A stretch of DNA of 64,000 nt from 66-474 sp036759545 (GTDB lineage: Bacteria > Pseudomonadota > Gammaproteobacteria > Xanthomonadales > Rhodanobacteraceae), in the NCBI GenBank assembly GCA_036759545.1, contig DAIOUL010000003.1:1-64000 (forward strand), in the 5' to 3' direction. A program made the translations under genes and the position numbers. The notes beneath the pieces are model-generated. The model was not told the DNA's origin. It searched no databases and saw only the letters and a program-made list of their open reading frames with translations. Shown here in pieces: positions 44,281 through 52,369 of the stretch. How positions within the stretch are numbered: the first letter of the stretch is position 1; each line of letters starts with the position of its first letter.

Positions 44281-44520
44281 TCAGGCTTTTACATGAGCCT
44301 TGATGTAATCCACCGCCTGCTGCACGGTGGTGATCTTCTCGGCCTCCTCGTCAGGGATCTCCGTTTCGAACTCCTCTTCGAGGGCCATGACCAGCTCAAC
44401 GGTATCGAGCGAATCGGCGCCCAGATCGTCCACGAACGAGGCGTTCGGGGTGACGTCCTCTTCCTTGACGCCAAGCTGTTCAACGACGATCTTCTTGACG
44501 CGCTCTTCGATGCTGCTCAT
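44281..44520 (-). CDS. acpP: Acyl carrier protein
   Basis: This 79-residue acidic four-helix carrier has Ser37 in DLGADSLDTVEL as the phosphopantetheine attachment site. It is preceded by a strong GGAGG Shine-Dalgarno sequence. It serves fatty acid synthesis with fabF, fabG, fabD and fabH around it. Confidence 0.96.
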   Translation of the reverse strand: MSSIEERVKKIVVEQLGVKEEDVTPNASFVDDLGADSLDTVELVMALEEEFETEIPDEEAEKITTVQQAVDYIKAHVKA

Positions 44521-44577
44521 GTGGGTTAACCTCCGGGGCCAAAGCCTGCGTATTGTAGGGGAGTCCGCGGCGGGGTG

Positions 44578-44671
44578 GTAGCCCGGATGCAGCGCAGCGG
44601 AATCCGGGCCGCGCACGCGCGACGCTGTTTCGATCCCGGATTCCGGCGCTGCGCGCCTTCATCCGGGCTAC
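44578..44671. repeat. 94-bp palindromic repeat
   Basis: Arms GTAGCCCGGATG...GGAATCCGGG and their inverted copies (CCCGGATTCC...CATCCGGGCTAC, imperfect) enclose a short centre. It lies between fabG and acpP and overlaps the fabG stop codon by four bases. It looks like a dispersed REP-type element of Xanthomonadales and may form a hairpin in the fab mRNA. Confidence 0.8.
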
Positions 44672-45411
44672 GGCATGTACATGCCGCCGTTGACGTGCAA
44701 GGTCTCGCCGGTGATGTAGTTCGCCGCGGGTGACGCAAGGAAGGCCACGGCTTTGGCGATATCCACGGATTGTCCCAAGCGCCCCAACGCGATCGTGCCT
44801 TCCAGCGCCTTGCGCTGTTCGTCGGAAAGCGCGCGGGTCATGTCGGTATCGATGAAACCGGGCGCGACCACGTTGACCGTGATGCCGCGCGAACCGATTT
44901 CGCGCGCCAGCGATTTCGAGAATGCGATGATGCCGGCCTTGGCCGCGGCATAATTGGTCTGGCCGGGATTGCCGGTGACGCCGACCACGGATGCGATGTT
45001 GATGATGCGGCCCTTGCGCGCCTTCATCATCGTGCGCAGCACGGCTTTGCTGGTGCGATAGACCGACGACAGATTGGTATCGAGGATCGCCTGCCAGTCC
45101 TCGTCCTTCATCCGCACCAGCAATTGATCGCGCGTGATACCGGCGTTGTTGACCAGGATCGACAAACCACCGTGGATCTTGACGATGTCTTCGATCAACG
45201 CATCGACCGATGCGCCGTCGGTGACGTTCAACACGCGCCCCTCTCCACCATTTGTGCGCAGGCGTTCGCCGATCGCATCCGCACCGGGCTGGGTAGTGGC
45301 CGTGCCGATCACCTTCGCGCCTTGCAACGCGAGTTCGTCCGCGATCGCCGCGCCGATGCCGCGCGAGGCGCCGGTCACCAGCGCGACTTCGCCCGTGAGT
45401 GTCTTGTCCAT
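44668..45411 (-). CDS. fabG: 3-oxoacyl-ACP reductase
   Basis: This 247-residue SDR reduces 3-oxoacyl-ACP with NADPH. It has TGASRGIG (residues 14-21), NNAG, catalytic Ser and YAAAK in NYAAAKAG, and APGFIDTDM. Its C terminus HVNGGMYM is typical. acpP follows, with a palindrome between them. Confidence 0.94.
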   Translation of the reverse strand: MDKTLTGEVALVTGASRGIGAAIADELALQGAKVIGTATTQPGADAIGERLRTNGGEGRVLNVTDGASVDALIEDIVKIHGGLSILVNNAGITRDQLLVRMKDEDWQAILDTNLSSVYRTSKAVLRTMMKARKGRIINIASVVGVTGNPGQTNYAAAKAGIIAFSKSLAREIGSRGITVNVVAPGFIDTDMTRALSDEQRKALEGTIALGRLGQSVDIAKAVAFLASPAANYITGETLHVNGGMYMP

Positions 45412-45488
45412 GCGAGTGTCCGTGGAAACGGAGGCGGAAACCTTACACGGAAACGGGATCGCCCTGCATCCTCACACGACGGTTCGCG

Positions 45489-46310
45489 TTACCGCGTCTG
45501 GCCGGGCTGATACCCTGTTTCCGCGGTAGCAACCGGAAGAGGCTTCTCGGGACGCTGCAGGAAGTCCACCACGACGGGAATCACGCGCTCCGGTTCCGAG
45601 AACAAGGCGAAGTGGCCCGCGTTCGGGATCACCGCGAGCTCGGCATTGGGTATGAGCTTGAGAGTCTCGACCGCATGTTCGAGACGCACGAAATCGCGAT
45701 CGCCTTGCACGATCAGGAACGGCGCCGAGATGGCCGCGAGTTCCGCCTTCGAAAATCCCGTCCACCGGATCGCGGATGCCTTGTTCCAAAACCGCGGCCA
45801 GTAATCGGGATCGGGAGCGACGCGTTGATAGCTTTCCCTCTGAAACAGGAAGGCTCGCGAATCGGCGGCAAGCGGGGCCGTGGTGTGCAGCATTTCCATG
45901 TTGAGCGCGGTGTCCGGCGGCCCGAATGTCGCTGCATACGCCGCCACGCGCCGGACAAGATCGGGACGACGGATGGCGATCATGGCCGCCACGACGCCGC
46001 CGTAGCTTTCGCCGAGAAAGTCCGCCCCGGCAATGCCGAGGTGTTGCAGCAGACCGATCACGTCCGAGGCGTTCTGCTCCAGCGACATCGGACGTTCGGA
46101 AATATCTGCCGTGCGGCCGTGTCCCTGCAGATCCATCGTGACGATGGAATGGGTTTCCGCCAGTCGCGGGAATGATTTCATTCCGACACAGCCCAGGGCC
46201 GGAGGGATGTAAACGAGCGGATCGCCCGCACCACTGATTTCGTAATACATCCGCAGGCCGTTGACGGGCGCGTAGCCGCGAGCGCTGCCGTTGCCGGACA
46301 CCTGGTTCAT
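45489..46310 (-). CDS. Alpha/beta hydrolase
   Basis: This 273-residue alpha/beta-hydrolase has the nucleophile elbow GESYGG, acid in VQGDRDFV and His in NAGHFALF. The oxyanion region is around YIPPALGCVG. The substrate is unknown. It overlaps no gene but is 14 bases after the DUF899 gene, and both belong to the block that separates fabG from fabD. Confidence 0.82.
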   Translation of the reverse strand: MNQVSGNGSARGYAPVNGLRMYYEISGAGDPLVYIPPALGCVGMKSFPRLAETHSIVTMDLQGHGRTADISERPMSLEQNASDVIGLLQHLGIAGADFLGESYGGVVAAMIAIRRPDLVRRVAAYAATFGPPDTALNMEMLHTTAPLAADSRAFLFQRESYQRVAPDPDYWPRFWNKASAIRWTGFSKAELAAISAPFLIVQGDRDFVRLEHAVETLKLIPNAELAVIPNAGHFALFSEPERVIPVVVDFLQRPEKPLPVATAETGYQPGQTR

Positions 46311-46324
46311 GGTTCGCTCTCTCT

Positions 46325-47158
46325 TCAATCACAGCAACAGGCAGCTTTCGCATCGTCGTATTCGTCGTGACGCCGCCACCACAAGCCGCCCGCTTCATTG
46401 CGGCCCAGTGGCGCACGGTCCAGCCACTGGTACATGCTCCACAGTGCATCCAGCCCGCGCGCGTAGGTCGAATAGGTGTGATAGACGACGCCTTCATCCA
46501 GCACGAACGCACTCATGCCGGGCCGTTCGCGAATGTAGGTGAAGGGATCGGTGCCGCACATGCTCGCGAACTGCCCGACCGGATGTTCGCTGCCGAAGCG
46601 CGTGCTCGGACCCGGCGGCGTTTTTGCATCCGGCCGCATGCCGGGTTCGCGCCGATAATTGTATTCGGCGCCTTCGCGTTGCTGTTCCTCGGTGATGCCG
46701 GCGGCGAAATCGAAATTGAAGTCGCTGCCGAACGACGAGGCCCAAGGGAACGTCCAGCCCATGCGTCGCTTGCAAGCTTGCAACTTCGCCAGCGGCGCGC
46801 GCGACACCGCCATCAGCATCACGTCGTGATGAGCGAGGTGCACCGCGAATCCGTTGAAACCGTCCGCGATCGCCGAACACGATGGACATGGCGCGGTGTA
46901 GTCCGGCCCGAACATCAGGTGATAGATCAACAACTGCGAGCGGCCCTGGAACAGATCCGTCAACGAAGCACTGCCTTCATCGGTATCGAAACGATATTGT
47001 TTTTCGATGCGCACCCACGGAAGTTCCTGCCGTTGCCGCACCAGATCGTCGCTGCGGCGGGTCAGTTCCTTTTCCTTTCGCAGCAGTTCGAGCCGTGCCT
47101 CCAGCCATTCTTCGCGTGTCGCAATCTTGTGTTTCGAAGTTTTCGTTCCCGATTTCAT
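46325..47158 (-). CDS. DUF899 thioredoxin-like protein
   Basis: This 277-residue cytoplasmic protein belongs to the DUF899 thioredoxin-like family: LTDLFQGRSQLLIYHLMFGPD, CPSCSAIADGFNG, and PGMSAFVLDEGVVYHTYSTYARG. The CxxC sits where a thioredoxin active site would be. It ends with CCCD. Function is not established; a redox or thiol-related role is inferred. Its start overlaps the stop of the small upstream gene (ATGA). Confidence 0.88.
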   Translation of the reverse strand: MKSGTKTSKHKIATREEWLEARLELLRKEKELTRRSDDLVRQRQELPWVRIEKQYRFDTDEGSASLTDLFQGRSQLLIYHLMFGPDYTAPCPSCSAIADGFNGFAVHLAHHDVMLMAVSRAPLAKLQACKRRMGWTFPWASSFGSDFNFDFAAGITEEQQREGAEYNYRREPGMRPDAKTPPGPSTRFGSEHPVGQFASMCGTDPFTYIRERPGMSAFVLDEGVVYHTYSTYARGLDALWSMYQWLDRAPLGRNEAGGLWWRRHDEYDDAKAACCCD

Positions 47159-47340
47159 TGCCCACCTCCGACCGTATTTGTTTGCGTTGTGCGTTTCGCG
47201 TTCTCGCTACGCGAAGCGCTACCTCCGTCCTTGCGACGCCTGATATGGAGCTTCACCGCTACGAGGGTTGCCAGCCCTCCGGCCGAACCACTGCCGGCCA
47301 GGGTCGCCAATGCCGCGGCGCTGATGCAGATCGGACACAT
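47155..47340 (-). CDS. Small membrane protein next to DUF899
   Basis: A 61-residue protein starting MCPICISAAALATLAGSGS, with one hydrophobic segment and a basic C-terminal tail. It is coupled to DUF899 by ATGA and has a GGAGAA Shine-Dalgarno sequence. The CPxC near the N terminus may bind metal or form a disulfide. Short proteins of this type accompany DUF899 in other genomes, to my memory. Confidence 0.65.
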   Translation of the reverse strand: MCPICISAAALATLAGSGSAGGLATLVAVKLHIRRRKDGGSASRSENAKRTTQTNTVGGGQ

Positions 47341-47449
47341 GAGGTTCTCCCGTGCGATCGTTCCCTGATCGCGAGAATCAAAAAAGCGGACTTGAAAGCC
47401 GCCATCCATGGCCAAGAGTCCGTTGTCTGCGCTTTTCAAATGATCATGG

Positions 47450-47887
47450 TCAAGCAGCGAGGCGCTCGACGAGTGTGTCGAGAAAATGCGTCCAGCCGCC
47501 GGTGTGTTTGGTCGCCGATTCCTCATCGGGGAGACCTTCCTGGGTCAGATGCAACTCGGTTTGCTTGCCGCGCGCGGTCAACTCGATCGTGACCACCGTT
47601 TCCTTGCCACGGGTTGTCTCGCTGACCCAGGTGAACTCCAGCAGCCGCGGCGCTTCCACACGCAGATAGCGGCCATAGTGCGGCATGATGCCGCCGTTCC
47701 ATGACATGCCCAGATAGAACAAGCCATCCGGGCGCGGATCGATACTGGCATCGCCGCCCATTGCCAACCACACCCTCGCGCTTTCGGCATCGGTCCATGC
47801 GCGGAACACGCGTTCCGGCGAGGCTTCGTAGGTACGCGGCAGGCTGATGCGGAACGGGCCCATCGCGTTTTCGTTACGCCCTTTCAT
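47450..47887 (-). CDS. SRPBCC / AHSA1-domain protein
   Basis: This 145-residue protein has the START-like AHSA1 fold: RTYEASPERVFRAWTDAESARVWLA, FEFTWVSET-like LLEFTWVSETTRGKET, and GWTHFLDTLVERLA. It probably binds a small hydrophobic ligand. It is co-transcribed with the ArsR regulator, overlapping it by 14 bases, an arrangement widespread in bacteria. Confidence 0.88.
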   Translation of the reverse strand: MKGRNENAMGPFRISLPRTYEASPERVFRAWTDAESARVWLAMGGDASIDPRPDGLFYLGMSWNGGIMPHYGRYLRVEAPRLLEFTWVSETTRGKETVVTIELTARGKQTELHLTQEGLPDEESATKHTGGWTHFLDTLVERLAA

Positions 47888-48209
47888 CGTCTGTCTCCTT
47901 TTGCTGATCGAGGAATTCGCCCAACGCATCGAGGCGGTGGTTCCAGAATCGTTCGTACTGCGAAACCCAGTCCTGCACCTGCCGCAGCGGCTGCGCACGC
48001 AGTCGCAGGTAGTGCTCGCGGCCGATGCGCGTGCGCCGCACCAGGCCTGCCCGCTCCAGCATCTTCACGTGCTTGGAAACCGCGTTGAGCGACATCGCGA
48101 ACGGCTGCGCGAGATCGGTGACACGGATTTCTCCGCGCGTCAGCCGCGCCACGATGCGACGGCGGGTGGGATCGGAAAGCGCGGCGAAGGCGAGATCTAG
48201 GTTCGACAT
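47874..48209 (-). CDS. ArsR-family transcriptional regulator
   Basis: This 111-residue winged-helix repressor has ALSDPTRRRIVARLTRGE and a recognition helix in LNAVSKHVKMLERAGLV. It lacks the ArsR metal-binding cysteines, as in the SdpR-like group paired with SRPBCC proteins. It probably represses its own operon through the palindrome at 48221. Confidence 0.9.
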   Translation of the reverse strand: MSNLDLAFAALSDPTRRRIVARLTRGEIRVTDLAQPFAMSLNAVSKHVKMLERAGLVRRTRIGREHYLRLRAQPLRQVQDWVSQYERFWNHRLDALGEFLDQQKETDDERA

Positions 48210-48220
48210 AAGGCGACAAC

Positions 48221-48240
48221 ATTCAACCTTTAGGTTGAAT
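48221..48240. promoter_or_regulatory. Palindromic operator of the ArsR-SRPBCC operon
   Basis: ATTCAACCT-TT-AGGTTGAAT is a perfect 20-bp palindrome 11 bases upstream of the ArsR start. Its position and symmetry match a dimeric winged-helix repressor. Confidence 0.8.
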
Positions 48241-48306
48241 AATACACCGACAAAAACGCGTGTCAAGCATACGGTCGGGAATCAGGAAAAGGTCGTGACG
48301 CGAGCT

Positions 48307-49254
48307 TCAGCCACGGCTTTCCCGCAGCGCGGCCTCGAGTTCCTGCGGCGTGCCCAGTGCGCGCGCTTCCAGCGACTTGTCGATACGTTTGCTCAACCCC
48401 GTGAGCACCTTGCCAGGACCACACTCGAACAGTTTCGTCGCGCCGTTGGAGGCGAGGCGCTGCACGCATTCGCTCCAGCGCACCGGCATGTAGAGCTGGC
48501 GTTCCAGCGCGGCGCGAATGTATTCGACACTGGAATGCGCGCGCGCATCGGCATTCTGCACCACGGGAATCTGCGGCACCGTCCATTCGATCTGCGCCAT
48601 GCGTTCGCCCAGCTTCTGTGCAGCATCGCGCATCAGGATGGTGTGCGAAGGTACCGACACCGCGAGCTTCACCGACTTGCGCACGCCGAGCTCCGCCAGC
48701 CGCGCGATCGCACGATCGACCGCCGCAGCGTGACCGGCGATCACCACTTGCCCCGGCGAGTTGTAGTTGGCCGGCGCGACCACTTCGCCGCCGGATACCT
48801 CGTCGCAGACCATCGCGATCTGCGCGTCATCGCCTCCGAGAATCGCGGCCATCGCGCCCACGCCCGGGGGTACCGCGTTCTGCATCAGGCGTCCGCGTTC
48901 GGTGACCAGCGCGGCGGCATCGTGCAGCGACAACGCGCCCGCGCACACCAGCGCGGAGTATTCGCCGAGGCTATGGCCCGCCATCTGCGCCGGTTGTGCG
49001 CCGCCGAGTTCGCACCACACCCGCCATACCGCCACGCTCGCAGCCAGCAAGGCGGGTTGCGTGTTTTCGGTGCGATCCAGGTCCTCGGCCGGGCCGTCCT
49101 GCGCCAGCGCCCAAAGATCGCGCCCTGCGCCTTGTGATGCCTCGTCGAAGGTTGCGCGCGCACTCGCGTGTGCAGCGGCGAGTTCACCCAACATGCCGAC
49201 CGATTGTGAACCCTGGCCTGGGAAGACGAACGCCAGTGCTGAATTGGTGTCCAT
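48307..49254 (-). CDS. fabD: Malonyl-CoA:ACP transacylase
   Basis: This 315-residue enzyme transfers malonyl from CoA to ACP. It has the FPGQGSQ motif and Ser95 in AGHSLGEYSA as the acyl-binding nucleophile. The ATG at 49254 is preferred, although a TTG at 49269 would couple it to fabH by a four-base overlap. It lies on the same strand as fabH, as usual. Confidence 0.93.
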   Translation of the reverse strand: MDTNSALAFVFPGQGSQSVGMLGELAAAHASARATFDEASQGAGRDLWALAQDGPAEDLDRTENTQPALLAASVAVWRVWCELGGAQPAQMAGHSLGEYSALVCAGALSLHDAAALVTERGRLMQNAVPPGVGAMAAILGGDDAQIAMVCDEVSGGEVVAPANYNSPGQVVIAGHAAAVDRAIARLAELGVRKSVKLAVSVPSHTILMRDAAQKLGERMAQIEWTVPQIPVVQNADARAHSSVEYIRAALERQLYMPVRWSECVQRLASNGATKLFECGPGKVLTGLSKRIDKSLEARALGTPQELEAALRESRG

Positions 49255-49265
49255 CTGCAAGTCGA

Positions 49266-50234
49266 TCAATAGCGGATCATCGCCGACGACCAGGTGAAGC
49301 CGCCGCCAAAGGCTTCCAGCAGCAGGTTCTGTCCGCGTTTGATCTTGCCCGAACGGACAGCGGTATCCAGCGCCAGCGGCACCGAACCGGACGAAGTGTT
49401 GGCGTGCTTGTCCACCGTGACGACCACGCGCTCCATCGGCAGGTGCAGGCGCTGCGCGGTGGCTTCGATGATGCGCAGGTTGGCCTGATGCGGGATCAGC
49501 CAGTCCACCTCGTCTTCATGCATGCCGGCGGCTGCGATCGTTTCGTCCACCAGGCGTTCCAGCGCGCGCACGGCGACACGGAACACCTTGTTGCCTTCCA
49601 TCATGATGGTGTTGCCGTGGCGGCCGTCGTCCTTGAAACCGGCCGATACCCCGACGGGGTTGTAGAGCATCTCCTTGTAGCTGCCATCCGCGTGCAGCAG
49701 CGTTGCGATGACGCCCGGCTCGTTGTCGGCTTCCAGCACCACAGCGCCGGCGCCGTCGCCGAACAGAACGCAGGTGTTGCGGTCGGTCCAGTCGGTCATG
49801 CGCGACAGCGTTTCCGAGCCGACCACCAGCGCTTTTCTCGTCTTCCCGCTGCGGATGAACTTGTCGGCGATGCCGAGCGCATACATGAAACCGCAGCACG
49901 CCGCGTTGACGTCGAAGGCCATGCAGCCGTTGGCACCGAGCCGCGCCTGCAACAGGCAGGCGGTAGAGGGAAAGATCAGGTCGGGCGTCGTGGTACCGAG
50001 CACGATCGCATCGAGTTCGGAGGCTTTCACTCCGGCGGCTTCCAGCGCGCGCGTCGCTGCGTGGAAGGCGAGATCGCCGGTGGTTTCGCCGTCGGCCGCG
50101 ATGCGCCGTTCGCGGATGCCGGTGCGCGTGGTGATCCACTCGTCGCTGGTGTCGACCATCTTCTCGAGGTCGGCATTGCTCAGAACACGTTCGGGCAAAT
50201 AGCTGCCGGTGCCGGTGATGCGGGCAAAGGTCAA
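49266..50234 (-). CDS. fabH: 3-oxoacyl-ACP synthase III
   Basis: This 322-residue condensing enzyme starts fatty acid chains from acyl-CoA and malonyl-ACP. The catalytic Cys113 lies in DVNAACCGFMYAL, with IPHQANLR and the Asn motif near the C terminus. The start codon is TTG and no ATG is available nearby. In the usual order plsX would lie upstream; here rpmF is directly upstream. Confidence 0.92.
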   Translation of the reverse strand: MTFARITGTGSYLPERVLSNADLEKMVDTSDEWITTRTGIRERRIAADGETTGDLAFHAATRALEAAGVKASELDAIVLGTTTPDLIFPSTACLLQARLGANGCMAFDVNAACCGFMYALGIADKFIRSGKTRKALVVGSETLSRMTDWTDRNTCVLFGDGAGAVVLEADNEPGVIATLLHADGSYKEMLYNPVGVSAGFKDDGRHGNTIMMEGNKVFRVAVRALERLVDETIAAAGMHEDEVDWLIPHQANLRIIEATAQRLHLPMERVVVTVDKHANTSSGSVPLALDTAVRSGKIKRGQNLLLEAFGGGFTWSSAMIRY

Positions 50235-50374
50235 GAGGCGTTCCCCGGAAGTTGACTGGCGCGTGGAAACTGCGCGCGAGCGCCGAGCATAACGGAAATC
50301 CGTGCGCCTTCAGCAGTGAGGCTGGCCGGCAGGCTTGAAACTCTCACACCGAAGGGCAGCGGACCCGCTGCTCA

Positions 50375-50569
50375 TCAGTCTTCGTCGGCAACCGCGGCCT
50401 GATCCTCGATCACCTTGCGGCCACGGTAGTAGCCGTCCTTGGTGACATGATGGCGGCGGTGGATTTCGCCGCTGGTCGGATCGGTGGCGAGCTGCACTTT
50501 CGTCAGCGCGTCGTGCGAACGCCGCATGCCGCGGCGGGAAGGTGATTTGCGACTCTTGGCAACGGCCAT
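50375..50569 (-). CDS. rpmF: 50S ribosomal protein L32
   Basis: A 64-residue basic protein with AVAKSRKSPSRRGMRRSHDAL and a C-terminal GYYRGRKV. L32 normally carries or lacks zinc cysteines; here none is present, as in many gammaproteobacteria. It follows yceD by 47 bases. Confidence 0.94.
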   Translation of the reverse strand: MAVAKSRKSPSRRGMRRSHDALTKVQLATDPTSGEIHRRHHVTKDGYYRGRKVIEDQAAVADED

Positions 50570-50616
50570 GACGGCTCTCCAGTCCTGAATTCTCGAACAC
50601 GCGGCAGGAGCCGCGA

Positions 50617-51138
50617 TCACTTTTTCTTCAATTCGCGCAATACCGCGAATGGGTTGTCTTCGCGCAGCGGCGCATCCCGCGGCGCCGGGCCATGTTCCAT
50701 CGCGGCTTCACTGCCCGGCTCCGCCCCATCATCCTTGACCGGATAAGCCGGCAACGCCAGCAACAATTCGTCTTCGATCACCCGTGCCGGTTGCAGCGTG
50801 CCGTTCTCCAGCAGCAGCGGCTCGTAACCCGAGGGCAAGCCCGCTTCATCGCTTTCTTGCTCTATCAGTCCCAGCCGCACGTCCACATCCAGTGGGTGCT
50901 CGAAAATCTCTAGCGTGCGCTGGCACTCCAGGCTCAATCGCGCCTGCGCGCGCACCACGAGGTACGAAACGCCGGGCGGCTCGCGACCGAATTCCAGTTC
51001 ATAGGCCACTTCGCCGCGATCGTCCTTGATCGCTTCGGACAGCCGCCGCAGCGAGGAAACAGGCAGACGGCCCCGAAACTCCCGCCGCGCCGCCACCATG
51101 CGCTCGGCATCGACGCGCTCTGGCAGTGTCGCGGGCAT
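50617..51138 (-). CDS. yceD: YceD/DUF177 family protein
   Basis: This 173-residue acidic protein has the DUF177 core, with CQRTLE after the LSLE strand and DELLLALPA. The family is linked to 23S rRNA accumulation and is conserved next to rpmF. The C terminus ends in NPFAVLRELKKK, the typical end of YceD proteins. It is divergently placed from the maf-side genes. Confidence 0.9.
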   Translation of the reverse strand: MPATLPERVDAERMVAARREFRGRLPVSSLRRLSEAIKDDRGEVAYELEFGREPPGVSYLVVRAQARLSLECQRTLEIFEHPLDVDVRLGLIEQESDEAGLPSGYEPLLLENGTLQPARVIEDELLLALPAYPVKDDGAEPGSEAAMEHGPAPRDAPLREDNPFAVLRELKKK

Positions 51139-51248
51139 AAGCGCGAGATTTTAACCAGTCGGCGGGCCGGAGTCCATGCCGGAACAGGATCGCAGACGCG
51201 CTGGCCCGGTTCGTGCAGACTGTTCCGCTTGGCCGCCGCAGGTTTTAC

Positions 51249-51719
51249 GTGACTCCAGACCCTTATACCCGCCTGCTCGCCCTGCTGCCCGCCCTCGCAG
51301 GCCTGGGGGTGATCGCCGCATTGCTGGCGGTCATCGTGTTCATGCGGCTGCAGGCGAGGCGGCGTCGCGCTTTGCGCGCGCTCTATCGCGGCGCCGACGC
51401 ACTGGAGCACGATCTGAAGGAGTGCCGCGCCCGGCTGGAGCGTGCGCACGCCTCGATGAATGTCGCGCCGGGCGTACCCGCCGCAGGCGAGGTCGACGCG
51501 CGCACCGCGGTCGATGCTGCGTTGCGCGAATTGCTTGAGCACCGTCTCTGGTTGCGCGATCAGGCCGATGATGCGAACCAGCACGAACTGGATGCCGCGG
51601 TGGCGGCACTCGACAAGGCGCGCGCCACTTTGAGCGAACAACTGGCTGCGCTGGATTCGGCGCAGCGGGCGCTGGAAACCGTGGTGCGCGAGCGCATCGA
51701 GGATCTTTCGCAGCGATGA
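51249..51719 (+). CDS. Single-pass membrane protein with coiled coil
   Basis: A 156-residue protein with one transmembrane helix (about residues 10-32) and a long helical, Ala/Arg/Glu-rich region after it that should form a coiled coil. The start is GTG; a GTG at 51213 would add 12 residues. It overlaps maf by four bases (ATGA). No family recognised. Confidence 0.65.
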   Translation: MTPDPYTRLLALLPALAGLGVIAALLAVIVFMRLQARRRRALRALYRGADALEHDLKECRARLERAHASMNVAPGVPAAGEVDARTAVDAALRELLEHRLWLRDQADDANQHELDAAVAALDKARATLSEQLAALDSAQRALETVVRERIEDLSQR

Positions 51720-52303
51720 GCGCGCAAGCGCCGCGCGTGGTGCTGGCTTCCACCTCGCGCTACCGCGCCGAACTGCTGCGCCGGCTGCTATTCGACTTCG
51801 AATGCGTCGCGCCGGACGCCGACGAAACTCCGCTGCCAGACGAAGCACCCGCCGAACGCGCAGTGCGCCTGGCGGAAGCGAAAGCCCGCACCGTTGCAGG
51901 AACCCGTGCCGGCTCACTGGTAATCGGTTCGGACCAGGTCGCGGAACTGGAAGGGCGCGTGTTGCGCAAGCCGGGCGGACTCGCCGCCGCGCGCGAGCAA
52001 CTGCGCGCGTGCAGCGGCCGCGAAGTCCGATTCCACACCGCCGTGTGCGTGATCGATACGCGCGGCGAAAGCCATTGCGCAGAAGACTTGACCCGGGCTC
52101 GGTTCCGTCCGCTCACCGAAAACGAAATACAGCGCTATCTCGAACGCGAACAACCCTTCGATTGCGCAGGCAGTTTCAAGGCCGAAGCGCTGGGGATCGC
52201 GTTGTTCGACAAGATCGAGAGCGAAGATCCGACCGCGCTGATCGGCCTGCCGCTGATCGCGCTGGCTCGGCTGCTGCGCGAGACCGGCTTGAGGGTGCCG
52301 TGA
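51716..52303 (+). CDS. Maf/YceF-family nucleotide pyrophosphatase
   Basis: This 195-residue Maf-fold enzyme hydrolyses modified nucleoside triphosphates; the YceF subgroup prefers m7GTP. Motifs are LASTSRYRAELLRRL, SDQVAELEGRVLRKPG and CAGSFKAEALGIALFDKIE. It faces yceD-rpmF, whose partner in other gammaproteobacteria is yceF, supporting the YceF type. Confidence 0.9.
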   Translation: MSAQAPRVVLASTSRYRAELLRRLLFDFECVAPDADETPLPDEAPAERAVRLAEAKARTVAGTRAGSLVIGSDQVAELEGRVLRKPGGLAAAREQLRACSGREVRFHTAVCVIDTRGESHCAEDLTRARFRPLTENEIQRYLEREQPFDCAGSFKAEALGIALFDKIESEDPTALIGLPLIALARLLRETGLRVP

Positions 52304-52369
52304 CAGCGCTCGCGCCACGCTGACATCGCCGCACTTACACTGTCGCGACCAGACCGCGCCCGACAACGA

